Of a stretch of 64,000 nt of DNA, positions 33,000 through 42,590 are shown piece by piece. Numbering within the stretch: the stretch's first letter is position 1; every line of letters starts with the position of its first letter. The notes beneath the pieces are model-generated. The model was not told the DNA's origin, searched no databases, and saw only the letters and a program-made list of their open reading frames with translations. Origin of the DNA: JBICIG01 sp043101605. GTDB taxonomy: Bacteria > Planctomycetota > Phycisphaerae > Phycisphaerales > UBA1924. The stretch is taken from assembly GCA_043101605.1 (NCBI GenBank), contig JBICIG010000011.1:32932-96931 (forward strand), in the 5' to 3' direction. The translations under genes were made by a program, and so were the position numbers.

Positions 33000-34979
33000 T
33001 CAGCCCTGGGCCTGCTCGGCGTGCGTCTGCGAGCCTCCCGGGAACTGCTTGATGCCCTTCTGGGAGGGCGTGCGGCCCTTGCCGCGCAGATCGGTGGGGG
33101 TTCGCTCGGGGATGATGAACAGGTCGGTCGGGAGGGTGTCGTTGAAATCGAGGGCGGACTGGGCGGCGGTGCGCATCGATGTGTCGCTGTTGCGGTAGAT
33201 CTCGCCGAAGCGCTTGTCGATCTCGATCTCGGCGATGTCGAAGAAGTGCTCGGCGGCGGCGCGGTCGCGGGCGCCCTCGGGCCCGTTGGCGCCGGCGCGG
33301 ACCTGCTGATCAAGCTTGGCGAGGGTGCAGGCGAAGGCGTGGATGTAGAGGGCGGCGTCTCCGAGGCGGGCCTGGACGCACTGGTAGTCGAGGATCTTCT
33401 CCTCGTGCATCTTGGAGGCCTGCTTGAACTGGTGGCTCAGCTCGCGGGCGAGGCGGGCGAGACGCTGGGCGTGAGGGCGGAGGCTCGGGTGGACGCTGTT
33501 GATGCGCTGCACGCGCGGGCGCATCTTCAGGAAGATCTCGAGCCCGAGGGGGAGGGCGGCCTTGCGGACCTTGCCGTTGAGCATGCCCTTGGTGATGCGG
33601 GAGAGGTTCTTGGCGAAGCCTTCTTCCTTGTCCCAGCCGACGGCGTCCTTGACGCCGAGCATCTGCTCTGCGAGCTGCTTTCCGCCGTAGCCGAAGATGA
33701 ATCGCTGCATGACCTCGTTGGCGCCCTCGACGATGAGGTTGATGCGTGAGTCGCGGAAGATGCGCTCGACCTCGTTCTCGGTCATGTACCCCTCGCCGCC
33801 CATGATCTGCATGGCGTCGTTGACGGCGAGCCAACCCATCTCGGAGCAGAAGACCTTGCAGATGGCGGTTTCGACCATGATGTCCTCGTCGCCGCGATCG
33901 AGGAAACCGGTGGTGGCGTAGAGGACGGCGTCCATGGCGTAGCAGAGCGCGGACATGTGCGCGATGCGCTGGCGCATCAGCTCGAAGTCCGACAGGGGGC
34001 GGCCGAACTGGTAGCGGGTCTGGGCCCACTTGATGGCCTGGTCCATGGCGCGCTTGGCGCCGCCGAGCATGCCGGCGCTGAGGGTGCATCGCCCGTAGTT
34101 GAGGCAGGTGAGGGCGACATTGAGGCCCTTGCCTTCCTTGTGGAGGAGGTTGGCCTTGGGGACGCGGACATTGGTGAACTTGATGCGTGCCTGCCAGGTG
34201 CCGCGGATGCCGCACTTGGAGCGGTTCTTCTGGAAGATGTCGATGCCTTCCATGTCGGGCGTGCAGACGAGGGCGGTGACCTTCTCCTTGCCGTCGGGCA
34301 TCTTCTGCTTGGCCATGACGGTGAAGAGGGAGGCGAGGGCGCCGGAGGTGGCCCACTTCTTTTCGCCGTTGAGGATGTAGTACTCGCCGTCCTCGGAGAG
34401 CTCGCATCGGGTTTCCTGCCCGCCTGCGTCGCAGCCGACATTGGGCTCGGAGAGGCAGAAGGCGCTGAGCCATTCGCTGGCGAGGTGGGGAAGCCAGTTC
34501 TTCTTCTGCTCCTCGGTGCCGAAGAGCTTGAGGGCGCCGCAGCCGATGGAGAGGTGTGCGGAGACGACGACGGCGGTGGAGCCGCAGTACTTGCCGAGCA
34601 TCTCGAGGACGCGGTTGTAGCTGGTGATGCCCATGCCGAGCCCGCCGTACTGCTGGGGGATGGTCATGCCGAGCACGCCCATCTTGTGCAGCCGCTGGAG
34701 GACCCATTCGGGGATGTGCTGTTCCTGGTCGATCAGGACGGAGGGGTGCTCGTTGCGGAGGTAGTCCTCGAGCTCGGCGAGGAGTTGATCGCATCGGGCG
34801 GTCTCCTCGGCGCTGACGGCGTCGGGGTAGGGGAAGAGGAGGTCCTCGCGGACGCGGCCCCAGAAGAAGTTCTTGACCACGCCCATGGTGGTGGGCTCGG
34901 GCCCGAGCAGAGACTCTGCTTCTTCGAGCTCGGCGCGGTCCTTCTCGCTGATGCCCTTCATGTTCTTGAGGTCGGCCAT
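33000..34979 (-). CDS. Acyl-CoA dehydrogenase with C-terminal extension
   Basis: 659 residues, longer than the usual 380. The core (about 55-440) has IPQQYGGLGMG, FCLSEPNVGCDAGG (FAD/substrate), GTWQARIKFTNVRVP and the catalytic base Glu418 in VEGANEVMQRF, aligned with the base of short- and medium-chain enzymes. An additional helical extension of about 200 residues follows, as in VLCAD-like dehydrogenases. It probably oxidises acyl-CoA to enoyl-CoA with electron transfer flavoprotein. GGGAG precedes ATG 34979. It could be the isovaleryl- or branched-chain acyl-CoA enzyme of this cluster; substrate not proven. Confidence 0.92.
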   Translation of the reverse strand: MADLKNMKGISEKDRAELEEAESLLGPEPTTMGVVKNFFWGRVREDLLFPYPDAVSAEETARCDQLLAELEDYLRNEHPSVLIDQEQHIPEWVLQRLHKMGVLGMTIPQQYGGLGMGITSYNRVLEMLGKYCGSTAVVVSAHLSIGCGALKLFGTEEQKKNWLPHLASEWLSAFCLSEPNVGCDAGGQETRCELSEDGEYYILNGEKKWATSGALASLFTVMAKQKMPDGKEKVTALVCTPDMEGIDIFQKNRSKCGIRGTWQARIKFTNVRVPKANLLHKEGKGLNVALTCLNYGRCTLSAGMLGGAKRAMDQAIKWAQTRYQFGRPLSDFELMRQRIAHMSALCYAMDAVLYATTGFLDRGDEDIMVETAICKVFCSEMGWLAVNDAMQIMGGEGYMTENEVERIFRDSRINLIVEGANEVMQRFIFGYGGKQLAEQMLGVKDAVGWDKEEGFAKNLSRITKGMLNGKVRKAALPLGLEIFLKMRPRVQRINSVHPSLRPHAQRLARLARELSHQFKQASKMHEEKILDYQCVQARLGDAALYIHAFACTLAKLDQQVRAGANGPEGARDRAAAEHFFDIAEIEIDKRFGEIYRNSDTSMRTAAQSALDFNDTLPTDLFIIPERTPTDLRGKGRTPSQKGIKQFPGGSQTHAEQAQG

Positions 34980-35091
34980 GGCACTGACTCCCTTCGGACC
35001 GCCCGCGTCGGGGCGATGGTTGCGGTCTGTCTCGTTCGGCCCGGAGGCGCGGGCGGCCTCGGGCACGGAACGCGCCGGCGTGCGGCGCGGG

Positions 35092-35994
35092 CTACTTCTT
35101 GGCGGACCGGGCGAAGAACGCAGCGATCGCGTCGACGGCCGGTCGCGTGGAGCGGAGGCGGACGAGGTGGTCGCGCTCGGCTTGCAGGGCGGCGTTCCAG
35201 CCCTGGGTGAGCCCGACCTCGACGGCATCGAGCACGGAGGCGGCGGGCTCGTCATCTCCCAATTCGGCGCGGACTTCATCGAGGGCGTCGAGGGCCGCGG
35301 GCTTGACGCCGCCGCGGCCGATCCAGTGGGTCGGGGCGCCGTCGCGGGTGCGGCCGGCGCCGGACTGGTTCTCGGACACCCAGCGCTTGGCGGTTTCGAG
35401 CAGCGCGTCTGGCGCGGGTGCGACGGTGTCGAAGAAGCGGGCGTTGACGGCTTCGTCGTAGTTCATGGGGGAACCCGTGGCGGTGCGCCGGATGGCGTCG
35501 GCGGGTTCGATGCGGGCCGGGAGCAGATTCGTCCCGCCCCAGCCGGGGCAGATCTTCAGGCCTGCCTCGGGGAGACCCACGGGGTAGGGCTTGCCGGAGG
35601 GATTGGGGGCGCCGATGACGGCGTCGCAGTGCATCGCCAATTCCAGCCCGCCGCCGAGCGCGGCGCCCTGGACGGCCGCGGCGGTCGGGTAGTGGGCGGT
35701 CGCGAAGCGGGCGAAGACGCGGGCGCCAAGCTTGAGGTAGGCGTGGAGCGAGGGATCGTCGAGTTGGCTGATGCCCTTGAGGTCGGCCCCGGCGACGAAG
35801 GATCGCTCGCTGGCCGAGGCGAGGACGAGGCCGCGGATCGTCTCGGGGATGGTGTCGAGGGTGCGGTCGATGGCGTGTATGAGGGCTTCGTCGAGGACGA
35901 CGACGGGTCGGCCCGGCTGATCGAGCCAGAGCGTGGCGACGCCGGCGAACTCGCCCTCGGTTTCGTGTTCGACTCTGAGTGTGTCGTCAGCCAT
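35092..35994 (-). CDS. Enoyl-CoA hydratase/isomerase family protein (FadB N-terminal-like)
   Basis: 300 residues. The oxyanion-hole segments are SFVAGADLKGISQL and GAALGGGLELAMHCDAVIGA, and the later GLKICPGWGGTNLLPARI resembles the FadB/FadJ N-terminal half, here without the dehydrogenase half. It would hydrate a 2-enoyl-CoA. ATG 35994 (MADDTLRVEH) has AGAGGG upstream. It directly precedes the acyl-CoA dehydrogenase on the minus strand (112 bases). Confidence 0.9.
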   Translation of the reverse strand: MADDTLRVEHETEGEFAGVATLWLDQPGRPVVVLDEALIHAIDRTLDTIPETIRGLVLASASERSFVAGADLKGISQLDDPSLHAYLKLGARVFARFATAHYPTAAAVQGAALGGGLELAMHCDAVIGAPNPSGKPYPVGLPEAGLKICPGWGGTNLLPARIEPADAIRRTATGSPMNYDEAVNARFFDTVAPAPDALLETAKRWVSENQSGAGRTRDGAPTHWIGRGGVKPAALDALDEVRAELGDDEPAASVLDAVEVGLTQGWNAALQAERDHLVRLRSTRPAVDAIAAFFARSAKK

Positions 35995-36156
35995 CGCCCT
36001 CTTCCGGAGCCGGGTAATCGCGGCGCGGAAACTCGTCACGCGTGTGCGGAAGTGCGTTCGAGACCGGATCAGTATATGCGCGGCGGGGGCCCCGAGGCCG
36101 CTTCGGGCGGGGGATGCGGCGGAGAGAGCCGAGGGGGGGCGACGCGAGCGATGCGG

Positions 36157-36900
36157 CTACTTCAGGCGGGCCCGGAGAGCGCTCTGCGCGTCCTCCGTCG
36201 CCAGGACGCTCGCCGAGAGAGCCGCGCCGCGAAGGACGGGCGTGGAATCGAGCGAGTGGTCGAGTTCGTTGAGGAGGTTCTTGGTCGCGGCGAGGGCGAG
36301 CGGGCCGCCCGAGGCGATGCGTTCGGCGACCTCGCCTGTGAGGTTGGCGAGGGAGTCGCGATCCGGGGCGAGGTGGTCAATCAGGCCGAGTTCGTGGGCG
36401 CGTGCGCCGGAGATGGTGCCGCCTTCGAGCAGCAGGCGGCGGGCGGGTCCCGCGCCGATCTTGCGGACGACCCACGGGGCGACGACGGCGGGGCAGAGTC
36501 CGAGATCGACCTCGGGGAAGCCGAGCTTGGCGTCGGCGTGGGAGATCGCGAGATCGCAGACGCAGGCGAGCCCGCAGCCGCCACCGATCGCGGCGCCGTT
36601 GACCGACGCGATGACGACGCTGGGCAGGGCGCGGAGTCGCACGGTGATGCGAGCGAGGGCTTCGAGGAGGAGGCGCGGGGTGTCGGTGTCGGCGAGAACC
36701 TGCTTGAGATCCATGCCGGCGCAGAAGCTCCGGCCCGAGCCGGTGACGACGAGCACCGGCGGCGCGTCGGACTCGAGCTCGGTCAGGCGGGCGGCGAGCG
36801 CGTCGAGGAGTTCGAGCGAGAGGGCGTTGTGCTGGTCTGGGCGGTTGATCAGCAGCGTGGCGACGAGGCCGGAGCGTTCGAGGCGTGCGAGGTCGGTCAT
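36157..36900 (-). CDS. Enoyl-CoA hydratase/isomerase family protein
   Basis: 247 residues, a normal-length crotonase. The oxyanion hole is formed by SFCAGMDLKQVLAD and NGAAIGGGCGLACVCDLAIS, with KLGFPEVDLGLCPAVVAPWV containing the catalytic-Glu position. Within this cluster it could be methylglutaconyl-CoA hydratase, which is inference. ATG 36900 is preceded by TACCAT-N6, a leaderless-type start. A terminator of the larger subtilase gene lies immediately upstream. Confidence 0.9.
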   Translation of the reverse strand: MTDLARLERSGLVATLLINRPDQHNALSLELLDALAARLTELESDAPPVLVVTGSGRSFCAGMDLKQVLADTDTPRLLLEALARITVRLRALPSVVIASVNGAAIGGGCGLACVCDLAISHADAKLGFPEVDLGLCPAVVAPWVVRKIGAGPARRLLLEGGTISGARAHELGLIDHLAPDRDSLANLTGEVAERIASGGPLALAATKNLLNELDHSLDSTPVLRGAALSASVLATEDAQSALRARLK

Positions 36901-36906
36901 GCGGGC

Positions 36907-36912
36907 ATGGTA
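36907..36912 (-). promoter_or_regulatory. -10-like TACCAT, six bases before ATG 36900
   Basis: On the minus strand TACCAT is followed by GCCCGC and ATG, with no Shine-Dalgarno and no clear -35. Confidence 0.35.
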
Positions 36913-36941
36913 GAGCGACCGGATCGGACGCGGGGCGCAAG

Positions 36942-36964
36942 AAAAACGCCCCCTTGCGGGGGCG
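36942..36964 (-). terminator. Intrinsic terminator of the subtilase gene
   Basis: CGCCCCC (36947-36953) pairs with GGGGGCG (36958-36964) over the loop TTGC. Read on the minus strand it is followed by TTTTT (36946-36942). It lies 27 bases after the subtilase stop and ends that transcript just before the hydratase promoter. Confidence 0.85.
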
Positions 36965-36991
36965 AGAAGGAGCGGTGCGGAGCGGTCTGAC

Positions 36992-39900
36992 TCAGGTGAG
37001 TTGAATGGGCGTGCCCAGGGGCGTGCCGAGGGTGCCGAAGCCGCCGGGGAAGAACGAATCGAAGTGGCCCATGTAGGCGACGATGGGGGCGGACGCCTTG
37101 ACGGTGATGGAGTAGAACACGCGCTGGTTGCGCCGATCGCCGGTGACGAAGTCGAAGATGTCGAACTCCTGGACGCGGCGGGCGGGGAGGACGCGGCGGA
37201 AGGTCTCCTGACCAAGCCCGCCGTCGAACTGCAGGGTGATCTCGGCGAGGATGTCTGAATCAGACGGGTTGTAGAGGCGGAGGTATTCCTGGACGGAGGT
37301 GCCGTTCTTGGGACGGAAGCCCTCGCCGAAGCTCCAGAGGGAGTAGGCGCGGTCGGAGAAGCTGGCGGCGAACTCGTCGCCGAAGGCGGCGGTGGGCAGG
37401 GTGAGGGCGACGGGGAGGTCGGACTCGAAGGTGACCGAGTAGGGTTGCCCGATGGGGAAGTTGGGGAGGCTGGCGACATCGATGCCCTTGCGGCTCTGGG
37501 CGTCGACCTCGACGATGGTGCGGTAGCTGGTGCCGTTCTGGAAGAGGAAGCTGAGCAGGACCTCGGTGTCGGCACCGTTGGCGTTGAGGATGCTGAGTCG
37601 CTCGGAGCCCGAGCGGAGACCGAGCTGGCCCTCGGGGATGGCACCGGAAGTGTCGCCCCCGCCGGGGACGCCGGCCGACCCGGAAGCGCCGGCGTTGACA
37701 TTGTCGAAGTGGCTGAGGACGGCGACGATCTCGCCCTCGGCCTGGACGAGTACGCCGTAGGCACCGTTGGCGAGCGGGCTGCCGTCGAAGCGGAGGGCGT
37801 TGATGTCGAGCCCGCCGCGGCGGTTGGCCTCGATGGTGCGGGTGATGCTGAAGGAATCGCCGGCCTCATCGAAGAGGGTGGTGGTGATCTTGACGGGCCC
37901 GTCGGTGGTGTTCTGGAAGAGGAGGAAGTCGCGGACCTCGGGGCCTCGCTGGACCTCGCCGAAGGCCCAGTTGCGGTCGACGCGGTTGATGAAGGACTCG
38001 CCGAGGCCGGACTGGCCCTGGACGAGGAACGAGTCGTAGTGGCTGAAGGACGCGGCGACGGGGAGCTCGGAGCGGACCTCGACCGAGTAGGGGGTGAGCC
38101 CGCGGACGAGCGACTGCCCGGCGGCGAAGAGGTCCGGGGTGGTGATGGTCAGGCCGCTGCGCGCGTTGGGTGCGATGGTGAAGTCGCCGATGACCTCGTC
38201 GCGATCGCCGGTCTCGTAGCGGGCGATGACGACGACGCGCGTCTCCTGGCTGTTGGGGTTGGCGATGGGGACGAAGGTGGAGGTGTTCTCGTTGGCGAAA
38301 CCCTCGGGGTAATAGACGCGATAGGGGAGGGTGGGGGCGGTGGTGACGGGGTCGCCCGGGGCGGTGAGGAGGTCTTCGGGCGCGGGGCTGCCGCGGTCGG
38401 CGGCGAGGTGCCCGGTGCCGGTGTTGTTGTTGACCTGGTCGTAGAGATCGGCGACCTCGGCGCTGCTGCCGAAGAAGAGGAAGTAGCGGAGGCTGGTGGA
38501 CTGCCCGGTGGCGAGATTGCCCAGGTCGTAGGCGAGGCCCATCGCCAGGTCGGCGACGGCGCCATCGGGATCGTTGCCGGCGACATCGAGCAACTGCTGC
38601 GGGTCGCGGACGACGAGGCTGTTGTCGAAGAAGGTGGCCGAGGCGCGGGCGTCGGAGGCCGGTGCGGCCAGGGCGAGGGAGAGCCCGTCGAGGAAGACGG
38701 AGTTGGTGAAGGTCGAGGACATGAAGGGCGAGCCATTGAGGATGTCGTTGGCGGTGTTCTTGGTGGTGCCCGGGGAGAGGTTGAGGCCCTGGTCGGCGTT
38801 GATGGCTTCCATCCAGGTCACATTGTTGACGGTGGTGGTGTTGTTGTTGGTGAGGGTGACATCGATGGCGATGAAGTTGTCGTCGATGCCGTAGGAAACG
38901 GCGCGGCTGACATCGAGCCCGCGGAACTGGCCGGCGGAGACGAATCGGCGGTTGATGGTGTCGGACTCGTCGGTGAGCGCGAGGGCGAGGCCGTTGTCGT
39001 TGCCGGGCCCGTCGTTCTTGAAGGTGAAGCCGTTGGCGGCGCCGCCGAAGAAGTGGAAGGAGGAGCCGGGGTTGTCCTGATCGAAGAGGAACTCGGTGCC
39101 GTTGAAGCGGAGCCCGGTGCCGCCGAGGCGGAAGGTGCCGTCGGAGCCGTGGGCGGTGGTGAGCGAGTCGCCCGAGAGGAGGCGTGCCGAATCGGTGACG
39201 CCCGGGGAGACGGTGATCTCGAGGTTGTACGCGCCGGTGCTCTGGGAGGGCGCGCCGGAGCCGACGATCTCGGGGTCGTAGGAGACATTGGAGCCGTCGG
39301 AGACGGCGAGGTAGTAGGTGCCGCCCTCGACGAAGACGAAGTTTCCGATCGAGGCGGTCTGCGAGCCGGTGGGGCTGGCGACGATGAGTTCGTTGGCGTT
39401 GGCGTCGAAGAGGCGGAGGGCCGTGTTGAGGGTGCCCACGCCGGTGGGTGAGGCGGTGGCGTTGAGGGTCGAGCCGGCGTCGACGACGAAGGAGAAGATG
39501 TCGCGATCGAAGAAGCCGAAGCCGCCGTCGCCGATCTCGGCGTCGACACTGGCCGAGCCGGTGCCGTTGATGGTGTCGAGGTCGCGGGCGGTGACGGTGG
39601 TGTCGTTGGACTCGAAGGGCCCGAAGATGTTGTTCTCGAGCGTGAAGTCGAGCGACCATCCGAGGAGGAAGCCGGTGTTGAGGGCGGCACGGTCGTTGAT
39701 GACGAGTGTCCAGGTGCCGCCGGCGGACTCGCCGTCGAAGTCCGAGAGGGCTTCCTCGGGTCGGTAGCCGCCGGTGCGGCTGAAGGGGGCGGTGCCCGAG
39801 CTGATCGGGACGGTGGACTCGTCGTCGAGGAGGGTGGCGGTGAAGTCGCTGCCCGCGCCGCCGCGGCGGTTGATGAGCGTGACCTCGGTGCCCTGCGGGC

Positions 39901-42343
39901 TGATGAGGCTGATCTCGAGGTCGCCGGTGAAGTCGTGGGCGATGTCGAGGTTGACATTCAGATCGCTGATGCGGCGTGAGTCGTTGAACTGGAGCTGATC
40001 GGAGGTGATGCCCTGTGAGCCCTGGGGCGGGACGCGCTTGGGGTTGCTCGAGAGGTCCTGCGTGACGGTGACGCGGTCCTCCTGGATGAGCTGGACATCG
40101 ATGTGCAGGTCGTAGAGCCCGGTGGACTGGCTCACGCCGCTGCCGGCGATATTGACATCGTAGTTGGTGTTGGGGAAGCCGCTGACGCCGATGTAGTAGA
40201 CGCCGCCGGTGGAGACGAAGAAGTCGACGAGGGAGTCCTGCCCGTTGAACTGGTCGTTGGAGGCGAGTTCCTCGCCGGCGCTGTTGAAGAGGCGGAGGTA
40301 GGTGTCGAGGGTGGAGCCGCCGACGCGGTTCTGGGCGATGGTCTCGGCGCGGATGAGCCCGCCGCGGGGCAGGTCGATCGCGAAGAGGTCGACATCGAGC
40401 CCGGCCTGTACGCCGTCGCCGATGCGGAGCCCGGTGAGGGTGGCGTTGCCCGAGCCGATGAAGGGGGGGAGTTCCTCGGCGGTGCCGAGCGTGTCGTTGG
40501 GCTCGAAGCTGCCGCTGGAGGCCGCGACGCGGAAGTTGTAGACCTGATCCGTTCCGGAGATGGAATCGCCGTTGAGGAAGTTGCCGTTGGTGTCGCGGAA
40601 GCCGGCGGCGTTGAGGGTGAGGCGGTACTCGCCGATGGGCAGGCGCTGCTGGATGAACGAGGCGAGGTTGAGATCGATCTCGATGTCGCGAGCGTTGAGG
40701 GCGCTGATGCCGCTGACGGGGATGTTCAGGTCGTCGCCGGTGCCGAAGTTGCCGTCGCTGCCCGCGCCGACGAGGGAGACGAAGCCGCTGTTGAGGATGG
40801 AGGTGTTGAGGTCGCGGTTGAAGCTGAGCGAGACGGTGTCGAGGGGGTTGCCGTCGTTGGCGACCTGCCCGGTGACCGGGCCGGGGTTGACGGCGGTGAC
40901 GACGGGCCCGTCGATGCCCAGGATGCGGAGTGCCTCGGCGACATCTAGCGTGCCGCCCGACTGGACCTTGTTCTGGAGGGACGGGAGCTGGCGTGAGGAA
41001 TCGATGAGGATCTGGCGGATTTCCTCGCCCGAGGAGCCGGGGCGGAGGCTCTTGAGCAGGGCGACGGCGCCGGCGACCATCGGGCCGCTGAACGAGGTGC
41101 CCGAGATGTAGGTGTACCCGCCGCCGACGGCGGTGGTGCGGACATTGACGCCCGGGCCGGCGAGGTCGACATTCTCGGCGCCGAAGTTGCTGAACCCGGC
41201 GATGGTGTCGTTGTTGTCGACGGCGGCGACGGAGACGATGCCCGGGATGTCGTACCCGGCGGGGAAGGCGACGCGGTCCTGCTCGTCGATGGGGTCGATG
41301 TCGGCGCCGTTGTTGCCGGCCGAGGCGACGAAGACGGCACCGGTGTCGATGAAGCGCTGGATGGCTTCCTTCTCGGCGGTGAAGAACTGGTCCTCGTAGA
41401 ACGCCGGGGCGAAGGCGCCGTAGCTGTTGTTGCTCGCGACGATGTTGGTGCCGCGCTGGATCATCTGGGTGGCGTAGTCGTGGGCTCCGATGATGGCGGC
41501 GATGGAGAGGCGCCCGAACTCGTCGGCGATCTTCAGCCCCATGAGGGACACATTCCACGCGACGCCGGCGACGCCGATGCCGTTGTTCCCGACGGCCCCG
41601 ATGGTGCCGGCGACGGCGGTGCCGTGCCCGGCGACATCGTCGGGGTTGCTGTCGTTCTCGCCGAAGTCCCAGCCGTGGATGTCATCGATGAAGCCGTTGC
41701 CGTCGTCGTCGATGCCGTTGCCCGGGATCTCGCCCGGGTTGACCCAGAGGTTGTCGGCGAGGTCCGGGTGGTCGATGTCGATGCCGGTGTCGATGACCGC
41801 GACGATCGCGTCGCGCGACCCGACGGTCAGATCCCACGCGGCGGGGAGGTTGGCGTCGGCGCCGATGGTGCCGAGGCCCGAGCCCGGGATGAACTGCCCG
41901 GTGTTCTCGAGCTGCCACTGCTCGTTGAAGAACGGGTCGTTGGGGACGCGGGCGACCTCGGCGACGCGGTTGGGCTCGAACCCGACCAGCCAATCCTCGT
42001 GCTCGACCATCGAGCGAGCGGCGAAGGAGTCGATCGGCGAGGAGGTGCGCAGCTCGGCGAAGTAGCCGCGGGCGATGGCGCGGACCGAGTCGACGCTCAG
42101 GCCCAGTTGGGCGGCGGCGCGGAGCGCGGCGGCTTCGGCTCCCTCGGTGCCCAGCGCATCGTGGAAGCTGAGGACATACGAGCCCTGGATCGCCTGGATC
42201 TCACCGTCGAGCCATTCGACCGCGACGGTGGGGTTGTCGATCTGAGGATTGGTTCCCGAGAGCAGCACGCGCGGCTCGAGGGTCTCGAGCGGATTGCCGA
42301 ATGAGCCCTGATCCTGAACATCCCGATGACGGCCGAATGCCAT
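36992..42343 (-). CDS. Giant exported subtilisin-like serine protease (S8) with LEPR-type N-terminus
   Basis: 1,783 residues. The N-terminus (MAFGRHRDVQ) has the planctomycete LEPR-type motif LETLEPRVLLSG near residue 20 instead of a classic signal peptide. A propeptide-like part precedes the peptidase domain (about 135-460): Asp185 in AVIDTGIDIDHPDLAD, His240 in VAGHGTAVAGTIG, Asn about 305 in IVASNNSYG and Ser417 in ISGTSFSGPMVAG. Next come Ca-binding, Asp-rich loops, pre-peptidase C-like modules, a proprotein-convertase P domain (DFTGDLEISLISPQGTEV) and long repeated beta modules. The C-terminus (GTLGTPLGTPIQLT) shows no anchor. Likely a cell-surface or secreted protease. GGGAG precedes ATG 42343. 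Confidence 0.93.
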   Translation of the reverse strand: MAFGRHRDVQDQGSFGNPLETLEPRVLLSGTNPQIDNPTVAVEWLDGEIQAIQGSYVLSFHDALGTEGAEAAALRAAAQLGLSVDSVRAIARGYFAELRTSSPIDSFAARSMVEHEDWLVGFEPNRVAEVARVPNDPFFNEQWQLENTGQFIPGSGLGTIGADANLPAAWDLTVGSRDAIVAVIDTGIDIDHPDLADNLWVNPGEIPGNGIDDDGNGFIDDIHGWDFGENDSNPDDVAGHGTAVAGTIGAVGNNGIGVAGVAWNVSLMGLKIADEFGRLSIAAIIGAHDYATQMIQRGTNIVASNNSYGAFAPAFYEDQFFTAEKEAIQRFIDTGAVFVASAGNNGADIDPIDEQDRVAFPAGYDIPGIVSVAAVDNNDTIAGFSNFGAENVDLAGPGVNVRTTAVGGGYTYISGTSFSGPMVAGAVALLKSLRPGSSGEEIRQILIDSSRQLPSLQNKVQSGGTLDVAEALRILGIDGPVVTAVNPGPVTGQVANDGNPLDTVSLSFNRDLNTSILNSGFVSLVGAGSDGNFGTGDDLNIPVSGISALNARDIEIDLNLASFIQQRLPIGEYRLTLNAAGFRDTNGNFLNGDSISGTDQVYNFRVAASSGSFEPNDTLGTAEELPPFIGSGNATLTGLRIGDGVQAGLDVDLFAIDLPRGGLIRAETIAQNRVGGSTLDTYLRLFNSAGEELASNDQFNGQDSLVDFFVSTGGVYYIGVSGFPNTNYDVNIAGSGVSQSTGLYDLHIDVQLIQEDRVTVTQDLSSNPKRVPPQGSQGITSDQLQFNDSRRISDLNVNLDIAHDFTGDLEISLISPQGTEVTLINRRGGAGSDFTATLLDDESTVPISSGTAPFSRTGGYRPEEALSDFDGESAGGTWTLVINDRAALNTGFLLGWSLDFTLENNIFGPFESNDTTVTARDLDTINGTGSASVDAEIGDGGFGFFDRDIFSFVVDAGSTLNATASPTGVGTLNTALRLFDANANELIVASPTGSQTASIGNFVFVEGGTYYLAVSDGSNVSYDPEIVGSGAPSQSTGAYNLEITVSPGVTDSARLLSGDSLTTAHGSDGTFRLGGTGLRFNGTEFLFDQDNPGSSFHFFGGAANGFTFKNDGPGNDNGLALALTDESDTINRRFVSAGQFRGLDVSRAVSYGIDDNFIAIDVTLTNNNTTTVNNVTWMEAINADQGLNLSPGTTKNTANDILNGSPFMSSTFTNSVFLDGLSLALAAPASDARASATFFDNSLVVRDPQQLLDVAGNDPDGAVADLAMGLAYDLGNLATGQSTSLRYFLFFGSSAEVADLYDQVNNNTGTGHLAADRGSPAPEDLLTAPGDPVTTAPTLPYRVYYPEGFANENTSTFVPIANPNSQETRVVVIARYETGDRDEVIGDFTIAPNARSGLTITTPDLFAAGQSLVRGLTPYSVEVRSELPVAASFSHYDSFLVQGQSGLGESFINRVDRNWAFGEVQRGPEVRDFLLFQNTTDGPVKITTTLFDEAGDSFSITRTIEANRRGGLDINALRFDGSPLANGAYGVLVQAEGEIVAVLSHFDNVNAGASGSAGVPGGGDTSGAIPEGQLGLRSGSERLSILNANGADTEVLLSFLFQNGTSYRTIVEVDAQSRKGIDVASLPNFPIGQPYSVTFESDLPVALTLPTAAFGDEFAASFSDRAYSLWSFGEGFRPKNGTSVQEYLRLYNPSDSDILAEITLQFDGGLGQETFRRVLPARRVQEFDIFDFVTGDRRNQRVFYSITVKASAPIVAYMGHFDSFFPGGFGTLGTPLGTPIQLT

Positions 42344-42590
42344 AGCACGGACTCCCAGTGTGGCTGTTGTCACCACTTTTGTGATCTTGGTCTTGCCGAC
42401 CCCGCGTCGCCCTGGCGGGCGCCGCGCTGTGCCGGGTCGGCGTGGGCCTTCGAGCTGGCCCCGATTCGGCGAATCGGGAGTCTCCGGCCTGGGCGGGCTC
42501 TTCCTTGCCTATCCGCCCCGCTCGTCGCCACGGTTCCCAGACGCCCGCGGGGCACCCTGCAAGCATGATAGCGGAATCCCGGAGCGTGTG

